From assembly GCA_009746045.1 (NCBI GenBank), contig RPFO01002330.1, positions 1 through 21,547 on the forward strand: DNA of 21,547 nt, in the 5' to 3' direction. A program made the position numbers and the translations under genes. Within the stretch, counting starts at the first letter, position 1, and the number at the start of each line of letters is the position of its first letter. This stretch comes from Mesostigma viride (Eukaryota > Streptophyta > Mesostigmatophyceae > Mesostigmatales > Mesostigmataceae). Positions 1-8,145 of this stretch are shown here, piece after piece. Below the pieces are notes generated by a model. The model ran no database searches. It was not told the DNA's origin and saw only the letters and a program-made list of their open reading frames with translations.

Positions 1-221
1 CTTGGAATGTCCGTGTCAGATTACTACTAATTTCTTCAGGGTTCTTCTTCTTTTCGGGGTTTCTCCTTATGTTGCACATGCCAATCTCACCTCCGTAATT
101 TATCATTCTCAATGAATATATATAGGTTGTCTTGTCGTGGTATCTCTTGTTATGTAGGAGTAGCGTTGGCTTAGTTTATTTTTACATGGGTGCCTTTACT
201 CTGATGTCTGAGTAATTATTT
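1..221. other. Left flank, no feature seen
   Basis: AT-rich sequence left of the first TTAA element. I see no convincing coding frame, repeat or RNA gene. It ends at the TTAA (222-225) that serves as the left target duplication of element A1. Confidence 0.5.
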
Positions 222-433
222 TTAACCCCTAAATGGTCTTGCTGCCGATTTTCCGCCAAAAATCGAGTTCCAGCCGATGCATCGGCCCCTTCTCGGGGGA
301 CCAGATGCCGCGAAATCTATTGAGAATTAGGAAAAGTTTAGCTGAGAAGATCGAAAGTTTATAAAATTCTTCACAGCATGGTACTAGGGTTTGCATACTT
401 TTGACAAAGTTATAGAGGTGTTCTGGCCGGTCA

Positions 434-521
434 AAGTACAAGGGGTCAGGGTACTTTTTCACGTACAACGTGCATTCCGGAAAACGACGACCTGGCCATG
501 GCGGCTTGCGCCCACGCATGG
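434..521 (+). promoter_or_regulatory. Conserved core block 1 of the A/B family (A1 copy)
   Basis: This block is one of the best-kept parts of the family. It reads a run of T, an ACGTG motif, TTCCGGAAA, then GGCCATGGCGGCTTGCGCC. The ATG at 498 sits in a Kozak-like context (GCCATGGCG). In A1 the TTTCACGTGAAA palindrome of the other copies is broken (TTTCACGTACAA). A promoter or start-region role is inference only. Confidence 0.35.
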
Positions 522-934
522 CATTTACGTTTGCGTTCGAATTTTCTGTCCAAACTTAGGATATTGATTTTAAACGTCCTAAAGATCATACAGGCCAATT
601 TTTGGTTCGCGGGAATGCCATTTGATAGGTGTCGCGCGTTCTTGCTGGAAAAAACTGCGATCAGGCCGGACGATAGAAACGTTGACAGCAATACCTTTCC
701 GGCGTATTTTAAAGGATATATCGGTTTCTTTTTACTTTTTATGATACATAATAGTCGTAAACGTGCAAGGGTGGCCAGAAATCGCCGAATCCAGCGGCCA
801 TGCTGCACAGCTTTGGTGTGCCGAAATGCGCCATTTTGCGGCTACCGCCTGGGCCAAGGTAACGCCATCCATGCCTGGTAAAGCTTAAGCATCGTTTTCC
901 TATCGATGTTTTACATTTATATATACGTTCTAGC

Positions 935-1171
935 TTGTGTAGCACATTCTTTTTGCACTATTCATGCTCTTTCTTGACCCTGGCCTGGCCCCTTTCTAAA
1001 ACACCATTCTTAGATGCTTCCCTCAGTCAGTTGACCTGCCACAGGGTGATGGTGATAAGTTTTAGAGGCTGTATGGGTTTGAATGCCTCCATATATGTTT
1101 GTTATACATTTCCCATACACATATTGCATGAGTGTGAGGCAGTTGGCTGGTCTCTGTGGCATCATCATTAG
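935..1171 (+). pseudogene. Degenerate copy of the A/B family internal reading frame
   Basis: This 78-codon frame aligns with the middle and end of the longer frames in B1 (5620-6009) and B2 (13566-13976). Shared features include the run PLSKTPF and the motif FRxCxGxN further on. It ends in an unrelated HHH tail instead of the family VSxKSW ending. I recognise no protein family. Either the frame is a relic of a captured or element-borne gene, or the similarity is only DNA homology between the elements; I lean to the latter. Confidence 0.25.
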
Positions 1172-1926
1172 CACGTAACTGGTGAGTAAAAGCTTCCCAT
1201 TGACAGCATGTGCCACCAGGTGTGCTGGCCATCACCTGGCAAGCTATAGCAGCTTAGGCCTAGTTTATCCTTGCTAGGGCAAGCTGAAATAGGCTCAACA
1301 CCACTAGTTTGTTGGTGGCTGCCTCCTAGAATGCATGCCTTGCGTAGGGTGTCCGTACCACGTTACCTACGTGCATGGACAAGGTGGCACCTGCACATAG
1401 GTGCCATGTAAGGGCAGTGTGATGATGCAGTTATGTTTCCCCATCATTGTGGAAGGGAAATGTATTGTTTGGCATGGTTGGGGGCCATATTAGGAGGTCG
1501 TATGCCCACCCCTACTCCCTTGGTTGCTTTTTACCAACGGTACCCCTATGGGCTGTACTGGGTGTAACTGCTGGTACACCCACCCAAATGATGACCCCAA
1601 TGGCTCAAACTGTTCAGCAACTAATTGTTTATGGTCCCTGAAGTGGTAGGTGCCTAGGTCTTATAACATAATTCAAAATGCACATTCTACCAAAAATGAA
1701 AACGCGCGTCTTGACCCCCCTGACTTTGACGGCAGTTAAACATGGCCTACCCTGCATATATGTGAGGTTGTGATATACCAACCCGAAGGGCAACTCATGG
1801 ACATGCTTGGCCCCCAAGGACAGCCATTGGATATGGGTAGGTTGGATGGCATCTGGTTTGCAAAATTGTGAAGATCCAGCCGATTTATCGGCAGGATCTC
1901 AGACCATTTAGGGGTTAATATATATA

Positions 1927-2302
1927 TACATAGCTCTTGATAAAGATGATAATTGATCACCGCAGAGTTGTTTGAACAAAGCTGATAAACCTGATGATTT
2001 GTGCCCAGTTTTATCAGTTCTTTCACTTTCATCATGGTCCTGATAAATCTGATAATGTATCGCCCCAGAGTGCTCCTGATAAATCTGATGATTTATTGCC
2101 CCTTTTTTATCAGAAAAAGCTGCATCAAACTGAGCACTTTTTATCTGTTTTTATCAGTTTTATCAGGCAAAACAAGCCATTATCGGGCCATTATCGGGCC
2201 ATTATCAGGCATTTATCAGGCGTTCATCAGGATTTATCAGCGTTTATCAGCGTTTATCAGGATTTATCAGGTGCAAAACAGGGGAAATCTGATAATATCA
2301 GG
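1927..2302. repeat. Dense TTATCAG / CTGATAA word array
   Basis: By hand I count about ten exact TTATCAG and five exact CTGATAA words, plus near variants such as TTATCGG, TTATCTG and TTCATCAG. Forward words (CTGATAA) dominate the left third and reverse words (TTATCAGG) the right half, so the array is roughly an interrupted inverted repeat. At 2230-2270 the words come at a regular spacing of about 10 bp (around 2234, 2244, 2254 and 2264). The array starts about 10 bp right of element A1. It resembles the subterminal arrays of the CACTA-like element, but I find no inverted ends around it. Reading frames through it are by-products of the repeat. Confidence 0.75.
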
Positions 2303-2494
2303 ACCAGATTTACTTGTGAACCTTTAAGAAGACGCGGCACAATAGCTTCTTAGAACTTCAAGCGCTTCTTCAGTAATTCCGTGTTCACTCTCAAAATTCG
2401 GATGTTTGAGCCTTGAGGTGACAATGAAAAGAAATGTGAGACGAAATTTCCTTGGAACTAAGATCGCATGCCTTGCTCATATGTGTCAAACAAC
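2303..2494. other. Spacer, no feature seen
   Basis: Unique-looking sequence between the TTATCAG array and the A/B family relic. No coding frame, repeat or RNA gene is evident. Confidence 0.4.
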
Positions 2495-2700
2495 ACGTAC
2501 ATCAGTAACCGTACATACGCGCATGGACAGCTAGGCTCCCACCGTGACACAGCAAGGTACCAATCCCCTCGCAGTGTGATGATGGAAATAGGTTGTCCCA
2601 TCATTGTTGAAGGGAAATAAATTGAAAGGCATGGTTGGTGGCCACGGTGGTATGGAGTATGACCACACTTCCATAGTCAGAACTTCCCTGTGGAATCATG
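2495..2700 (+). mobile_element. Relic of the A/B element family
   Basis: This stretch matches the 3' half of the family core. It shares the order CATGGACA, CAGTGTGATGATG, CATCATTGTTGAAGGGAAAT, GGCATGGTTGGTGGCCACGG and TATGACC with A1 near 1374-1500 and B1 near 6190-6330. Neither terminal repeat is present, so it is a truncated fragment. The closer match to B1 in GGTGGCCACGGTGG suggests a B-like source. Confidence 0.6.
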
Positions 2701-2779
2701 CTTGACACCAAGAACACCCACCCACGTTAAGTGAAGGCAGTCTCTTCTGGCAATTAACCACCCAATCAGGGATATCAAT

Positions 2780-2799
2780 GGGTCCTATTGTTAGGACCC
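2780..2799. repeat. Hairpin next to the LINE 5' truncation point
   Basis: GGGTCCTA, loop TTGT, TAGGACCC forms a perfect 8-bp stem. Its centre GTCCTATTGTTAGGAC differs by one base from the centre of the right-end hairpin of B2 (GTCCTATTTTTAGGAC). It may be the surviving terminal hairpin of the relic at 2495-2700, next to which the LINE begins. Confidence 0.45.
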
Positions 2800-4012
2800 T
2801 GGCTTATTGTCCACCCCGAGACGGCCGCCCGCCTCGGGGTTGCCGGACCCCCGCCGCCGCCAGCGCCCCCCTCCTCGGCCGCGGACTACCAAGTCCCCGC
2901 CTTGCAGGAGGGCTGCCTTGCCACCGACGACGTCGTCCCCCCTTCACTTTGAAGAAATTGGACGGCGCCCTTGCTCGCCTGCGGTACGATGCGGCGGTCG
3001 GTGCCGACCACCTTTCTGCTGAGCTGCTGAAGACCCCTGATCCGGCGGTTAGGGATCTTCTGCTGGCGTTCTGCAACCGTGTCCTGCTCTCTGACGAGCC
3101 TCAGCCTGCTGAGTGGCAGACAGCCATCCGCGTCATGCTGTACAAGAAGGGCTCTGCTGCTGACCCCGGTAACTACCGGGGTGTCTGCCTCCAGAGCGCC
3201 GCGCTGAAGGTCTTCATGCGCATGATGCTGCACAGGCTCCGCGCCGCGCTGGACCCACACCTGGGTGAGTCTCAGATGGGTTTCCGTCGTGGTCGTAACA
3301 CTGTCATGGCTGTGTTTGTCGCGCGCCGGTTTATGGAGGAGGTGCGTCGCCTTCCCCCTGACAGTTTGCCGCTGGTCTTCATTTTTGTTGACTATATCAA
3401 GGCCTTTGACACGGTTCTCTGGGAGGCTCTTTGGGCCATCCTAGCTCTGGATCGGGTACCACCTGCGTTTATTACTGCCATTCGCCGACTGTATGAGGGC
3501 TCACAGGCAGTAGTGCGGACTGCGGAAGGCACCACCCCACCATTCCCCCTTCACCACGGGGTGTGGCAAGGTTGTGTCCTGTCCCCATACATACCTGTTC
3601 ATTATTGTCGTGGATCACGTCATGCGCCGGGCACGTGCGCGCTTTACTGCTCTTAAGGGGTTCGAGCCAGGCTTGGACATCCTTAACGAGAAAGAGCACG
3701 GCGGGGTTAGACCTGGTTACCGCCTTGCCGACCTGATTTATGCGGATGACACCACCCTTATCGCGAGCCCCGAGCACATTCAGACCTGGCTGGACTGTCT
3801 GGGCCTGGAGGCGCGGGCGGTGGGGTTGGAGATTAGTGTCAAAACTGAGGCGATGGTGATTGGAGCCTCCAGTATACCACCGCTGCCGCGCCTGCTCGAC
3901 GGGGCGGAGGTCCCGTTCCGCGATCGCTTCAAACTGTTGGGGAGTTGGCTTCCTGACACTGCAGACGATGTGGACACCCGCATCGGCCTGGCCTGGGCCA
4001 GGCTCCGTTCGC
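2800..4012 (+). pseudogene. LINE (non-LTR retrotransposon) reverse transcriptase, 5' part, broken
   Basis: The stretch encodes most of the reverse transcriptase domain of a non-LTR retrotransposon. In the first frame (2778-3656) I see, by residue number from 2778, the finger segment YKKGSAADPGNYRGVCL (about 122-138), ESQMGFRRGRNT (164-175), the palm motif FVDYIKAFDTV with the catalytic Asp at 205, and GVWQGCVLSP (261-270). The catalytic YADD motif lies in the next frame (3739-3750). The switch is explained by a 4-bp ATAC duplication at 3587-3594. A further frame change upstream near the C-run at about 2936 is likely. No endonuclease domain is present, so the copy is 5'-truncated, as is common for LINEs. 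The frame runs to the hAT insertion at 4012 and continues in phase at 6990. CR1/Jockey-like placement is a guess. Confidence 0.9.
4005..4012. repeat. 8-bp target duplication, left copy (hAT insertion)
   Basis: CCGTTCGC abuts the hAT element on its left and is repeated exactly on its right at 6982-6989. Reading the LINE from 4012 straight to 6990 keeps the frame (ARLRS followed by LNTYW), which confirms the duplication. Confidence 0.9.
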
Positions 4013-4022
4013 CCGGGTTGGC

Positions 4023-4110
4023 AAATACGTGTGCGGGGTATAATACGTGGACTTGAAATACGCGTATTATACGTGGGGGGTATAAAATACGCGGCGGTAA
4101 AATACGTGAC
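4023..4110. repeat. Subterminal AATACGYG repeats, hAT left end
   Basis: AATACGTG or AATACGCG occurs at about 4024, 4042, 4057, 4087 and 4101, with a reversed copy CGCGTATT at about 4061 and a variant TATACGTG near 4069. The same word occurs twice at 6899-6918 near the other end. Clustered subterminal words in hAT elements usually bind the transposase; that role is inferred here. Confidence 0.65.
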
Positions 4111-4367
4111 AGTTTTTGCGGTCCAATTGTCAGTCACCCAATTAGCACGCTCCTTGATGATGGTCATGCAGTTATTGCAACTGAAATTTGGTGTATATGC
4201 TTATTTATTAACATCTTCCATTTATGCCCTGCAATCCCATCTGATTATGATTTGTTAAATGCAGGGGGGAGCATGCTGCAACGGGAATTGTAAGGAATCA
4301 ATTAATTAATTAATTGTAAGGAAAGCCATCCACTATATAATGCATGAGAGGACATAAGACACAAGAG

Positions 4368-4862
4368 GCGCTCTCAGCCGCATTGAAGGCAATGCCGTTC
4401 TCGATAAAAAATTCGGCAGCCAGCAGCTGACACCTTTCTCGTCGACGGGAACCAGCCATTTGGTGATGCTCAGCTGGCCTTTGCTGGGAACCGACGACAA
4501 GTCAGCCGGCGCAGCCCCTCCCATCTCCGCCATTGCCTGTTCAAATTGTGCTGCTTCTTGGCGTCTGACTGCTGCGACTTGTTGTTATACATCCTGAGAA
4601 ACCTGCTCCGGATATTCGGTGGAATTTTGTCGCAGGGTAACATCCCTTCCCCTGCGATTCCGGCAAAGTGTGCACGGACTCGGAATACGCTGATTGCCCC
4701 CGCCCCGTATGAGAACTTCTTGTTGCAAAATGAGCAGAACTTATTCGACACAAACTGCGTTTTGTTACTAACAGCATCTGTGCCTGCTTCTTTCTTCTCG
4801 AGAACGAAATCCCATTCAGGCCCTTTCTTCTTCATGGCTGCAAATCGAAAATGGCTGCACAC
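4368..4862 (-). pseudogene. hAT transposase N-terminus: BED-type zinc finger plus start of DUF659-like region, frameshifted
   Basis: Counting from the Met at 4862, the first frame has an aromatic WDF at 17-19 and the finger ligands Cys43, Cys46, His65 and Cys77 (C-x2-C-x18-H-x11-C), with HFAGIAGEG between His and the last Cys. This is the layout of the BED-type finger in hAT transposases of the DUF659 class. Met10 (4835), preceded by TTTGCAGCC, is an equally good start. The frame changes near QSDAKK (about 4560) to EAAQFEQAMAEM, and again near 4430 to AEFFIENGIAFNAAESAS, which resembles the opening of DUF659. The catalytic and hAT dimerisation regions are absent. The product would be non-functional as a transposase. 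Confidence 0.8.
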
Positions 4863-5036
4863 TGTCGCACAGTCGCACTGGCCTCGTCGTCGCTATATTG
4901 CATTACACCGTCAGTAGCACAGCTGGCATTTGCTGGCACACTGTTATTATGCGTTATGTACCTAGTCCTACATATGTAGCTGTCTCCTACCGGCCAAACA
5001 TTTTGCAAGGCTTGCGTTTAACACGTCGTTTGTATC

Positions 5037-5087
5037 CAGTCCTATGGAGAGGACTGAGTTGAACTCAGTCCTCTCCAGAGGATCGAG
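5037..5087. repeat. Double hairpin at the left end of B1
   Basis: Two hairpins lie in tandem. The first pairs CAGTCCT (5037-5043) with AGGACTG (5050-5056). The second pairs CTCAGTCCTCT (5064-5074) with AGAGGATCGAG (5077-5087) with two mismatched positions. The middle arms AGGACTGAGTT (5050-5060) and AACTCAGTCCT (5062-5072) can instead pair perfectly over 11 bp around a single G, so an alternative fold is possible. Confidence 0.8.
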
Positions 5088-5222
5088 TTTTTGGGTTTCG
5101 TAGAAAATTCGCCCCGGTCAGAATGTTTGACAAAAAAATTCTCTCAAAATTTATTCAAATACTACGTGAAAAGATCTTTCTTGGACATATTTTTGCGTTT
5201 TTTTTTATTTGATTTGGACGGT

Positions 5223-5347
5223 CAAATGTACGGTCAAAGTACAGGTGGTAAGGGTACTTTTTCACGTGAAACGTGCGTTCCGGAAATGCACGACCTAGCC
5301 ATGGCGGCTTGCGCCCATGCATGCAGTTTACGTTTGCGGAAGAGTTA
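5223..5347 (+). promoter_or_regulatory. Conserved core block 1 of the A/B family (B1 copy)
   Basis: The block holds the palindrome TTTCACGTGAAA (5261-5272, with a CACGTG E-box centre), then CGTTCCGGAAATGCACGACC and GCCATGGCGGC. From the ATG at 5301 the frame gives MAACAHACSLRLRKS and stops at 5346-5348. The same short start is seen in A1 (498), B2 (13272) and A3 (16273). A conserved leader or promoter role is possible but unproven. Confidence 0.35.
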
Positions 5348-5619
5348 GCTGGCCAAACTCAGTAAATAGCTTTTATATGTCATATATGTAGATGATACAA
5401 CTCAACTTTTGGCTCGCGGGGATGCGATTTAGCAGGTGTCGGCGCTGTTCTTGCTAGAAAAAACTGCGATCAGACAGGTCGACAGAATTGACGACTGTGA
5501 TTGCGTTCCGGCGCAAGTTCGAGGGTTTATAGGTTTCTTTCTACCTTTTATCGTGCATAGTATTAGAATAAATTGAGTGGCAAGCATAGATTTGATGATT
5601 TCGACCTCTCTGTCACGTC

Positions 5620-6009
5620 ATGGTTTGTGTACCGCAAAGTGCCAGTTTTGCGGGCACCGCCTGGGCCAAGGTAACGCCGTCCGTGCCTGGTAAAGCTGGA
5701 ATATCGTCGCCTCATCGCTTCTTAATGTTTGTACATGAGTTTGAGCTTGCAAGGAGTTGTCAGGTTCAAGTCTTGATGCGCTTTCTTGACCGTTGCCTGC
5801 CCCTCTCTAAAACCCCATTTTCAGATGATGTTACCAGGCGTTTGCCTTACCCCAGTGTAGTTGTGCAGGTTTTTAGGAGCTGTACAGGTTTGAACACCTT
5901 CATAGATGTTAGTTATTCCTATGCTTCGTTTATACTGCATGGTTATGTGGCCATGGGTTGCATCAAGGGTGCTTTCAAGCTTATGCGGGTGAGTGAAAAG
6001 TCTTGGTGA
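5620..6009 (+). CDS. Hypothetical 129-codon frame in the B1 core
   Basis: The frame runs from ATG 5620 to TGA at 6007-6009. It aligns without gaps over about 120 codons with the frame at 13566-13976 in B2. Shared runs include FAGTAWAKVTP, PGKAGIS, PHRFLMF, FLDRCLPLSK, LPYPSVVVQVFR and VAMGCIK, ending VSxKSW. I recognise no known family, signal peptide or membrane segment. My hand count against B2 is about 30 replacement to 14 silent codon differences, close to neutral once site numbers are considered, so protein-level selection is weak at best. The segment CCAAGGTAACG inside it could be a splice donor, which would break the frame. It may well be non-coding. Confidence 0.25.
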   Translation: MVCVPQSASFAGTAWAKVTPSVPGKAGISSPHRFLMFVHEFELARSCQVQVLMRFLDRCLPLSKTPFSDDVTRRLPYPSVVVQVFRSCTGLNTFIDVSYSYASFILHGYVAMGCIKGAFKLMRVSEKSW

Positions 6010-6360
6010 TAAACCACTGCCATCAGGTGCCAGCAACTATGTTGGCCACACCATGGCAATGCAAAACAGTTTTAGCCATATCTATTCTTGTTAGAAACAC
6101 ATGAAATATGCTTTAATCTACCCATTATATTGGTGGTTGACACTTATAATATAACCCTTTGTTGGTAGGTATCCAAACTCATTCCCTACGTGCAGGCATA
6201 GGCTCTCACACATGATAAGGTATAGTATAACTGCAATATGATGATGCAAGTGTGTTGTCCTGTTATGCTTGAAGGGAAATGAGTTGATTGGGATGGTTGG
6301 TGGCCACGGTGGTGTGTAGTATGACCGCACTTACATGCTAGCATTTTGCTAGCAAAGGCT

Positions 6361-6380
6361 CAGTCCTCTCCAGAGGACTG
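6361..6380. repeat. Internal hairpin of B1
   Basis: CAGTCCTCT, loop CC, AGAGGACTG is a perfect 9-bp stem with the same sequence as the terminal hairpin of this copy. It follows two TGCTAGCA palindromes (6335-6353). B2 has a different imperfect hairpin at the matching place (14320-14347). Confidence 0.75.
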
Positions 6381-6704
6381 GCAGTTTTTGGCGTGTTTCA
6401 GGCAGTGGCAGTGGCCAAATTGAGCCCAGTTTTTTGCCACGTTTCAAGAACTTTATTTTGCACATGTTTAAGATTTTTGTGCATGCATACGGAATTGATT
6501 TATTTTTTTAATACACACCTATACATCAAAAAGTGCCAAATCGCGAGTAAGGGTCAACACCCGAGTAAAATTCTACATGATCCGGTCCATGTATGATTTT
6601 TTACACATATTCCAGACACAGAGCAAGATATTAACTGCTATTAGGCACCTCAAACATATGGGGTACCCCCTGCCCTTTCTGCTACATGATCTCAAAGTTG
6701 GTCA

Positions 6705-6730
6705 ACTCAGTCCTCTCCAGAGGACTGAGT
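6705..6730. repeat. Right-end hairpin of B1
   Basis: ACTCAGTCCTCT (6705-6716), loop CC, AGAGGACTGAGT (6719-6730) forms a perfect 12-bp stem. It is the inverted-repeat partner of the first left hairpin (5037-5056). Confidence 0.85.
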
Positions 6731-6894
6731 CGGTACAAACGACGTGTTAATGAAAAGAACTGTACGCATCTACTTCTAGTAGTAAAAATCTCAAATGTGC
6801 AGTGAGCGCGCCGCCCCAGAACCTGGGCACCGCGCCAGTGCCCGCTGCCCGCTGGTACCCCCGAAAAATTCTAAGTCCAAACCGCGTGGTCAGA

Positions 6895-6920
6895 CGTAAA
6901 ATACGCGTAAAATACGCGGA
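6895..6920. repeat. Subterminal AATACGCG repeats, hAT right end
   Basis: Two direct AAAATACGCG words occur about 55-80 bp inside the right terminus. They match the word cluster under the left end at 4023-4110. Confidence 0.6.
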
Positions 6921-6981
6921 GGCCCAAAATATGCTTTATCCCGCATTTTTTCGCATTCGTACGGCGTACAGACCAACCCGG

Positions 6982-6989
6982 CCGTTCGC
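6982..6989. repeat. 8-bp target duplication, right copy (hAT insertion)
   Basis: CCGTTCGC is identical to 4005-4012 and lies directly after the right terminus CCAACCCGG. Confidence 0.9.
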
Positions 6990-7578
6990 TCAACACCTAC
7001 TGGCGCTCGAAGGGCCTGGGCGAGCACCGCAAGCGCATGCTCTTCAAGGTCCTCGTCCTCACAGTGCTCACGTATGGCGCCGAGGCGTGGACAATCACAC
7101 CCAAACTGGCCGCTCGGCTCAACGGCACGTTTACAGGATGCTCCGACAGGTCCTTAACGTAGGGTTTTCCGAGCGCCCGTCGTCAGAGTCTTTGTATCAT
7201 GGTATGCCTCGTATTTCGGACGAGATTAGGCAGCGTAGGATAGCATTTGTAGGACACCTTGCTCACACCAGCCAGGTCGACACCGCCCTTGGTCTGGCCC
7301 GCCCCCAGCGGCTTGGCCAGCCAGGGCGACACATTCTGACCTGGCCTGGCCCCAAGGGCATTCCCAAAAGGGTAGGGAAACCTGTCACGACCTACTACAT
7401 CCAGATGTTGCTGGACGACCTAGCGGTCCCAGCCCAGTTTGAGAACCGCATCCACTCTCTCTCCCGTCTTTGGACTGCCATGCAGGACAAGACGCGGTGG
7501 CAGAAGATTGTCAAGGCTCACACGCCCGACCCTGCATGTGGGCAAGCCACCTCCCCCCAAGAGGAGGAGGCGTTTTGA
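6990..7578 (+). pseudogene. LINE reverse transcriptase, C-terminal part, broken
   Basis: This is the continuation of the LINE at 2800-4012. Read in phase across the target duplication it gives LNTYWRSKGLGEHRKRMLFK, then VLTYGAEAW, which is the usual region after the palm and thumb in LINE proteins. Near 7115-7130 the frame changes (a one-base loss or two-base gain) to RHVYRMLRQVLNV. It then runs through DEIRQRRIAFVGHLAHTSQ to a TGA at 7576-7578. The ISDEIRQRRIAFVGH segment is typical of the C-terminal tail of CR1/Jockey/RTE-like proteins. The open frame starting at 6802 is not the true protein over its first 100 or so codons, because those lie in hAT sequence and out of phase. Confidence 0.85.
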
Positions 7579-7832
7579 TGAGTAGTGTAGTTAGGATTTT
7601 CTAGACTAGATAGATTAGAGTTAGGTTAGTTCGATTACGCGGCTTCCTCCACCCCACCCATCCATCATGGAATATGTGCTACATGATCTCCCAACGGAGG
7701 CATGTTATAATTTATAATTTATTGTCCATCATCCCAATATCACACGTGTAGGCATATGACCCATTTTCACCCCTGAATTCACATATTCATCAGACCCATG
7801 CACAGCAGATAAGGCATGCTTGGCCAAGTAAG
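7579..7832 (+). other. LINE 3' tail and spacer
   Basis: After the stop there is a TAG/TTAG-rich stretch (7579-7635), probably the LINE 3' untranslated tail. No poly-A run or clear 3' target duplication is visible, so the exact LINE end is not resolved. The remaining sequence up to the CACTA-like element shows nothing recognisable. Confidence 0.4.
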
Positions 7833-7851
7833 CTACACTCTGGGCTCCAAT

Positions 7852-8145
7852 TTTGGTAAAACCCGGGTACAATAAAACCAGGGCAAACGGAGGGTAAAAT
7901 TTTTTTACCCAAAAGTAAAAACAGGGTACAGGGCAATTCTAGGGTAAAAACAGGGGTAAATTTTACCCCGTTTTCATCCACTTAGAGCTCGGTATGCCAT
8001 AGTGTTGGGCAAAAAGGGGGTAAGTTTTACCACCTGGTAAAAAACAGGTGATTTCCGTTTTACCCACCAGGTAATTTCGGGGTAAAACTTTACCCACCAG
8101 GTAAACTAGGGGAAAAGAACAATTTACCCATATTTACCCTCTTTT
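7852..8145. repeat. Left subterminal GGGTAAA/TTTACCC array
   Basis: By hand I count about 15 GGTAAN or NTTACC words in both orientations, many facing each other, such as GGGGTAAATTTTACCCC. A TAGTGTTGGGCAAAAAGG segment at about 7993 interrupts the array and could be another element end. The same word dominates 10588-10918. The likely role, by analogy with CACTA elements, is binding of the transposase or accessory protein. Confidence 0.8.

Larger units (their letters stand above)
226..1914 (+). mobile_element. TTAA element A1, complete, non-autonomous, piggyBac-like ends
   Basis: The element is flanked by TTAA on both sides (222-225 and 1915-1918). Its ends are a perfect 14-bp inverted repeat, CCCCTAAATGGTCT (226-239 and 1901-1914). 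TTAA duplication with CCC-type ends is the hallmark of piggyBac; Kolobok elements also use TTAA, so the superfamily is an inference. Just inside each end is a CCGAT-based palindrome (CAGCCGATGCATCGGC near 273 and CCAGCCGATTTATCGGC near 1875). No transposase is visible. The interior is homologous to B1, B2 and A3, including two well-kept blocks near 434-521 and 833-890. The orientation is arbitrary. Confidence 0.85.
5022..6746 (+). mobile_element. TTAA element B1, complete, nested in the hAT element
   Basis: TTAA flanks both sides (5018-5021 and 6747-6750). The outer inverted repeat is CACGTCGTTTGTA (5022-5034) and TACAAACGACGTG (6734-6746), and the homology continues inward through a hairpin on each side. 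These termini differ completely from those of A1 and A3, yet the interior from about 5210 to 6335 matches A1, A3 and the relic at 2495-2700. No transposase is seen. The clean TTAA boundaries and its position inside the hAT element show that it inserted after the hAT element. Confidence 0.85.
4013..6981 (-). mobile_element. hAT-superfamily DNA transposon inserted in the LINE, internally deleted
   Basis: The ends are a perfect 9-bp inverted repeat, CCGGGTTGG (4013-4021) and CCAACCCGG (6973-6981), flanked by the exact 8-bp duplication CCGTTCGC. An 8-bp duplication is typical of hAT, and the minus strand encodes a BED-type finger followed by a DUF659-like stretch (4368-4862), which agrees. AATACGYG words cluster under the left end (4024-4108) and recur under the right end (6895-6920), like subterminal transposase-binding repeats. 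Element B1 (5022-6746) sits inside; without it the element is about 1.24 kb, so most of the transposase gene is missing. The target does not fit the usual hAT nTnnnnAn preference. Confidence 0.88.

Noticed and set aside
229-881. Minus- and plus-strand frames of 96, 120 and 127 codons in A1
   Set aside because: They overlap each other and do not stay open in the homologous parts of B1, B2 and A3.
1629-2035. Minus-strand frames in the A-specific right part (also in A2)
   Set aside because: A1 and A2 are nearly identical, so shared openness says little; in the more distant A3 the similarity survives only over about 20 residues and with frame changes.
1927-2302. CRISPR array
   Set aside because: The repeated unit is only 7 bp, in both orientations, with no spacer-sized regular intervals, and the context is eukaryotic.
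1994-2353. Overlapping frames of 108 and 119 codons in the TTATCAG array
   Set aside because: They result from the repeated word being free of stops in those frames; the peptides are low-complexity repeats.
3658-3676. GGTTCGAGCCAGG as a tRNA B box
   Set aside because: It lies inside the LINE coding sequence and there is no matching A box or cloverleaf around it.
3472-4167. 231-codon minus-strand frame opposite the LINE
   Set aside because: It is antisense to the clear reverse transcriptase and is a shadow of its codon pattern.
4290-4316. TTAA-rich run (AATTAATTAATTAATTG) as another TTAA element boundary
   Set aside because: No inverted terminal repeat is found next to it; it looks like a short simple repeat in the hAT element.
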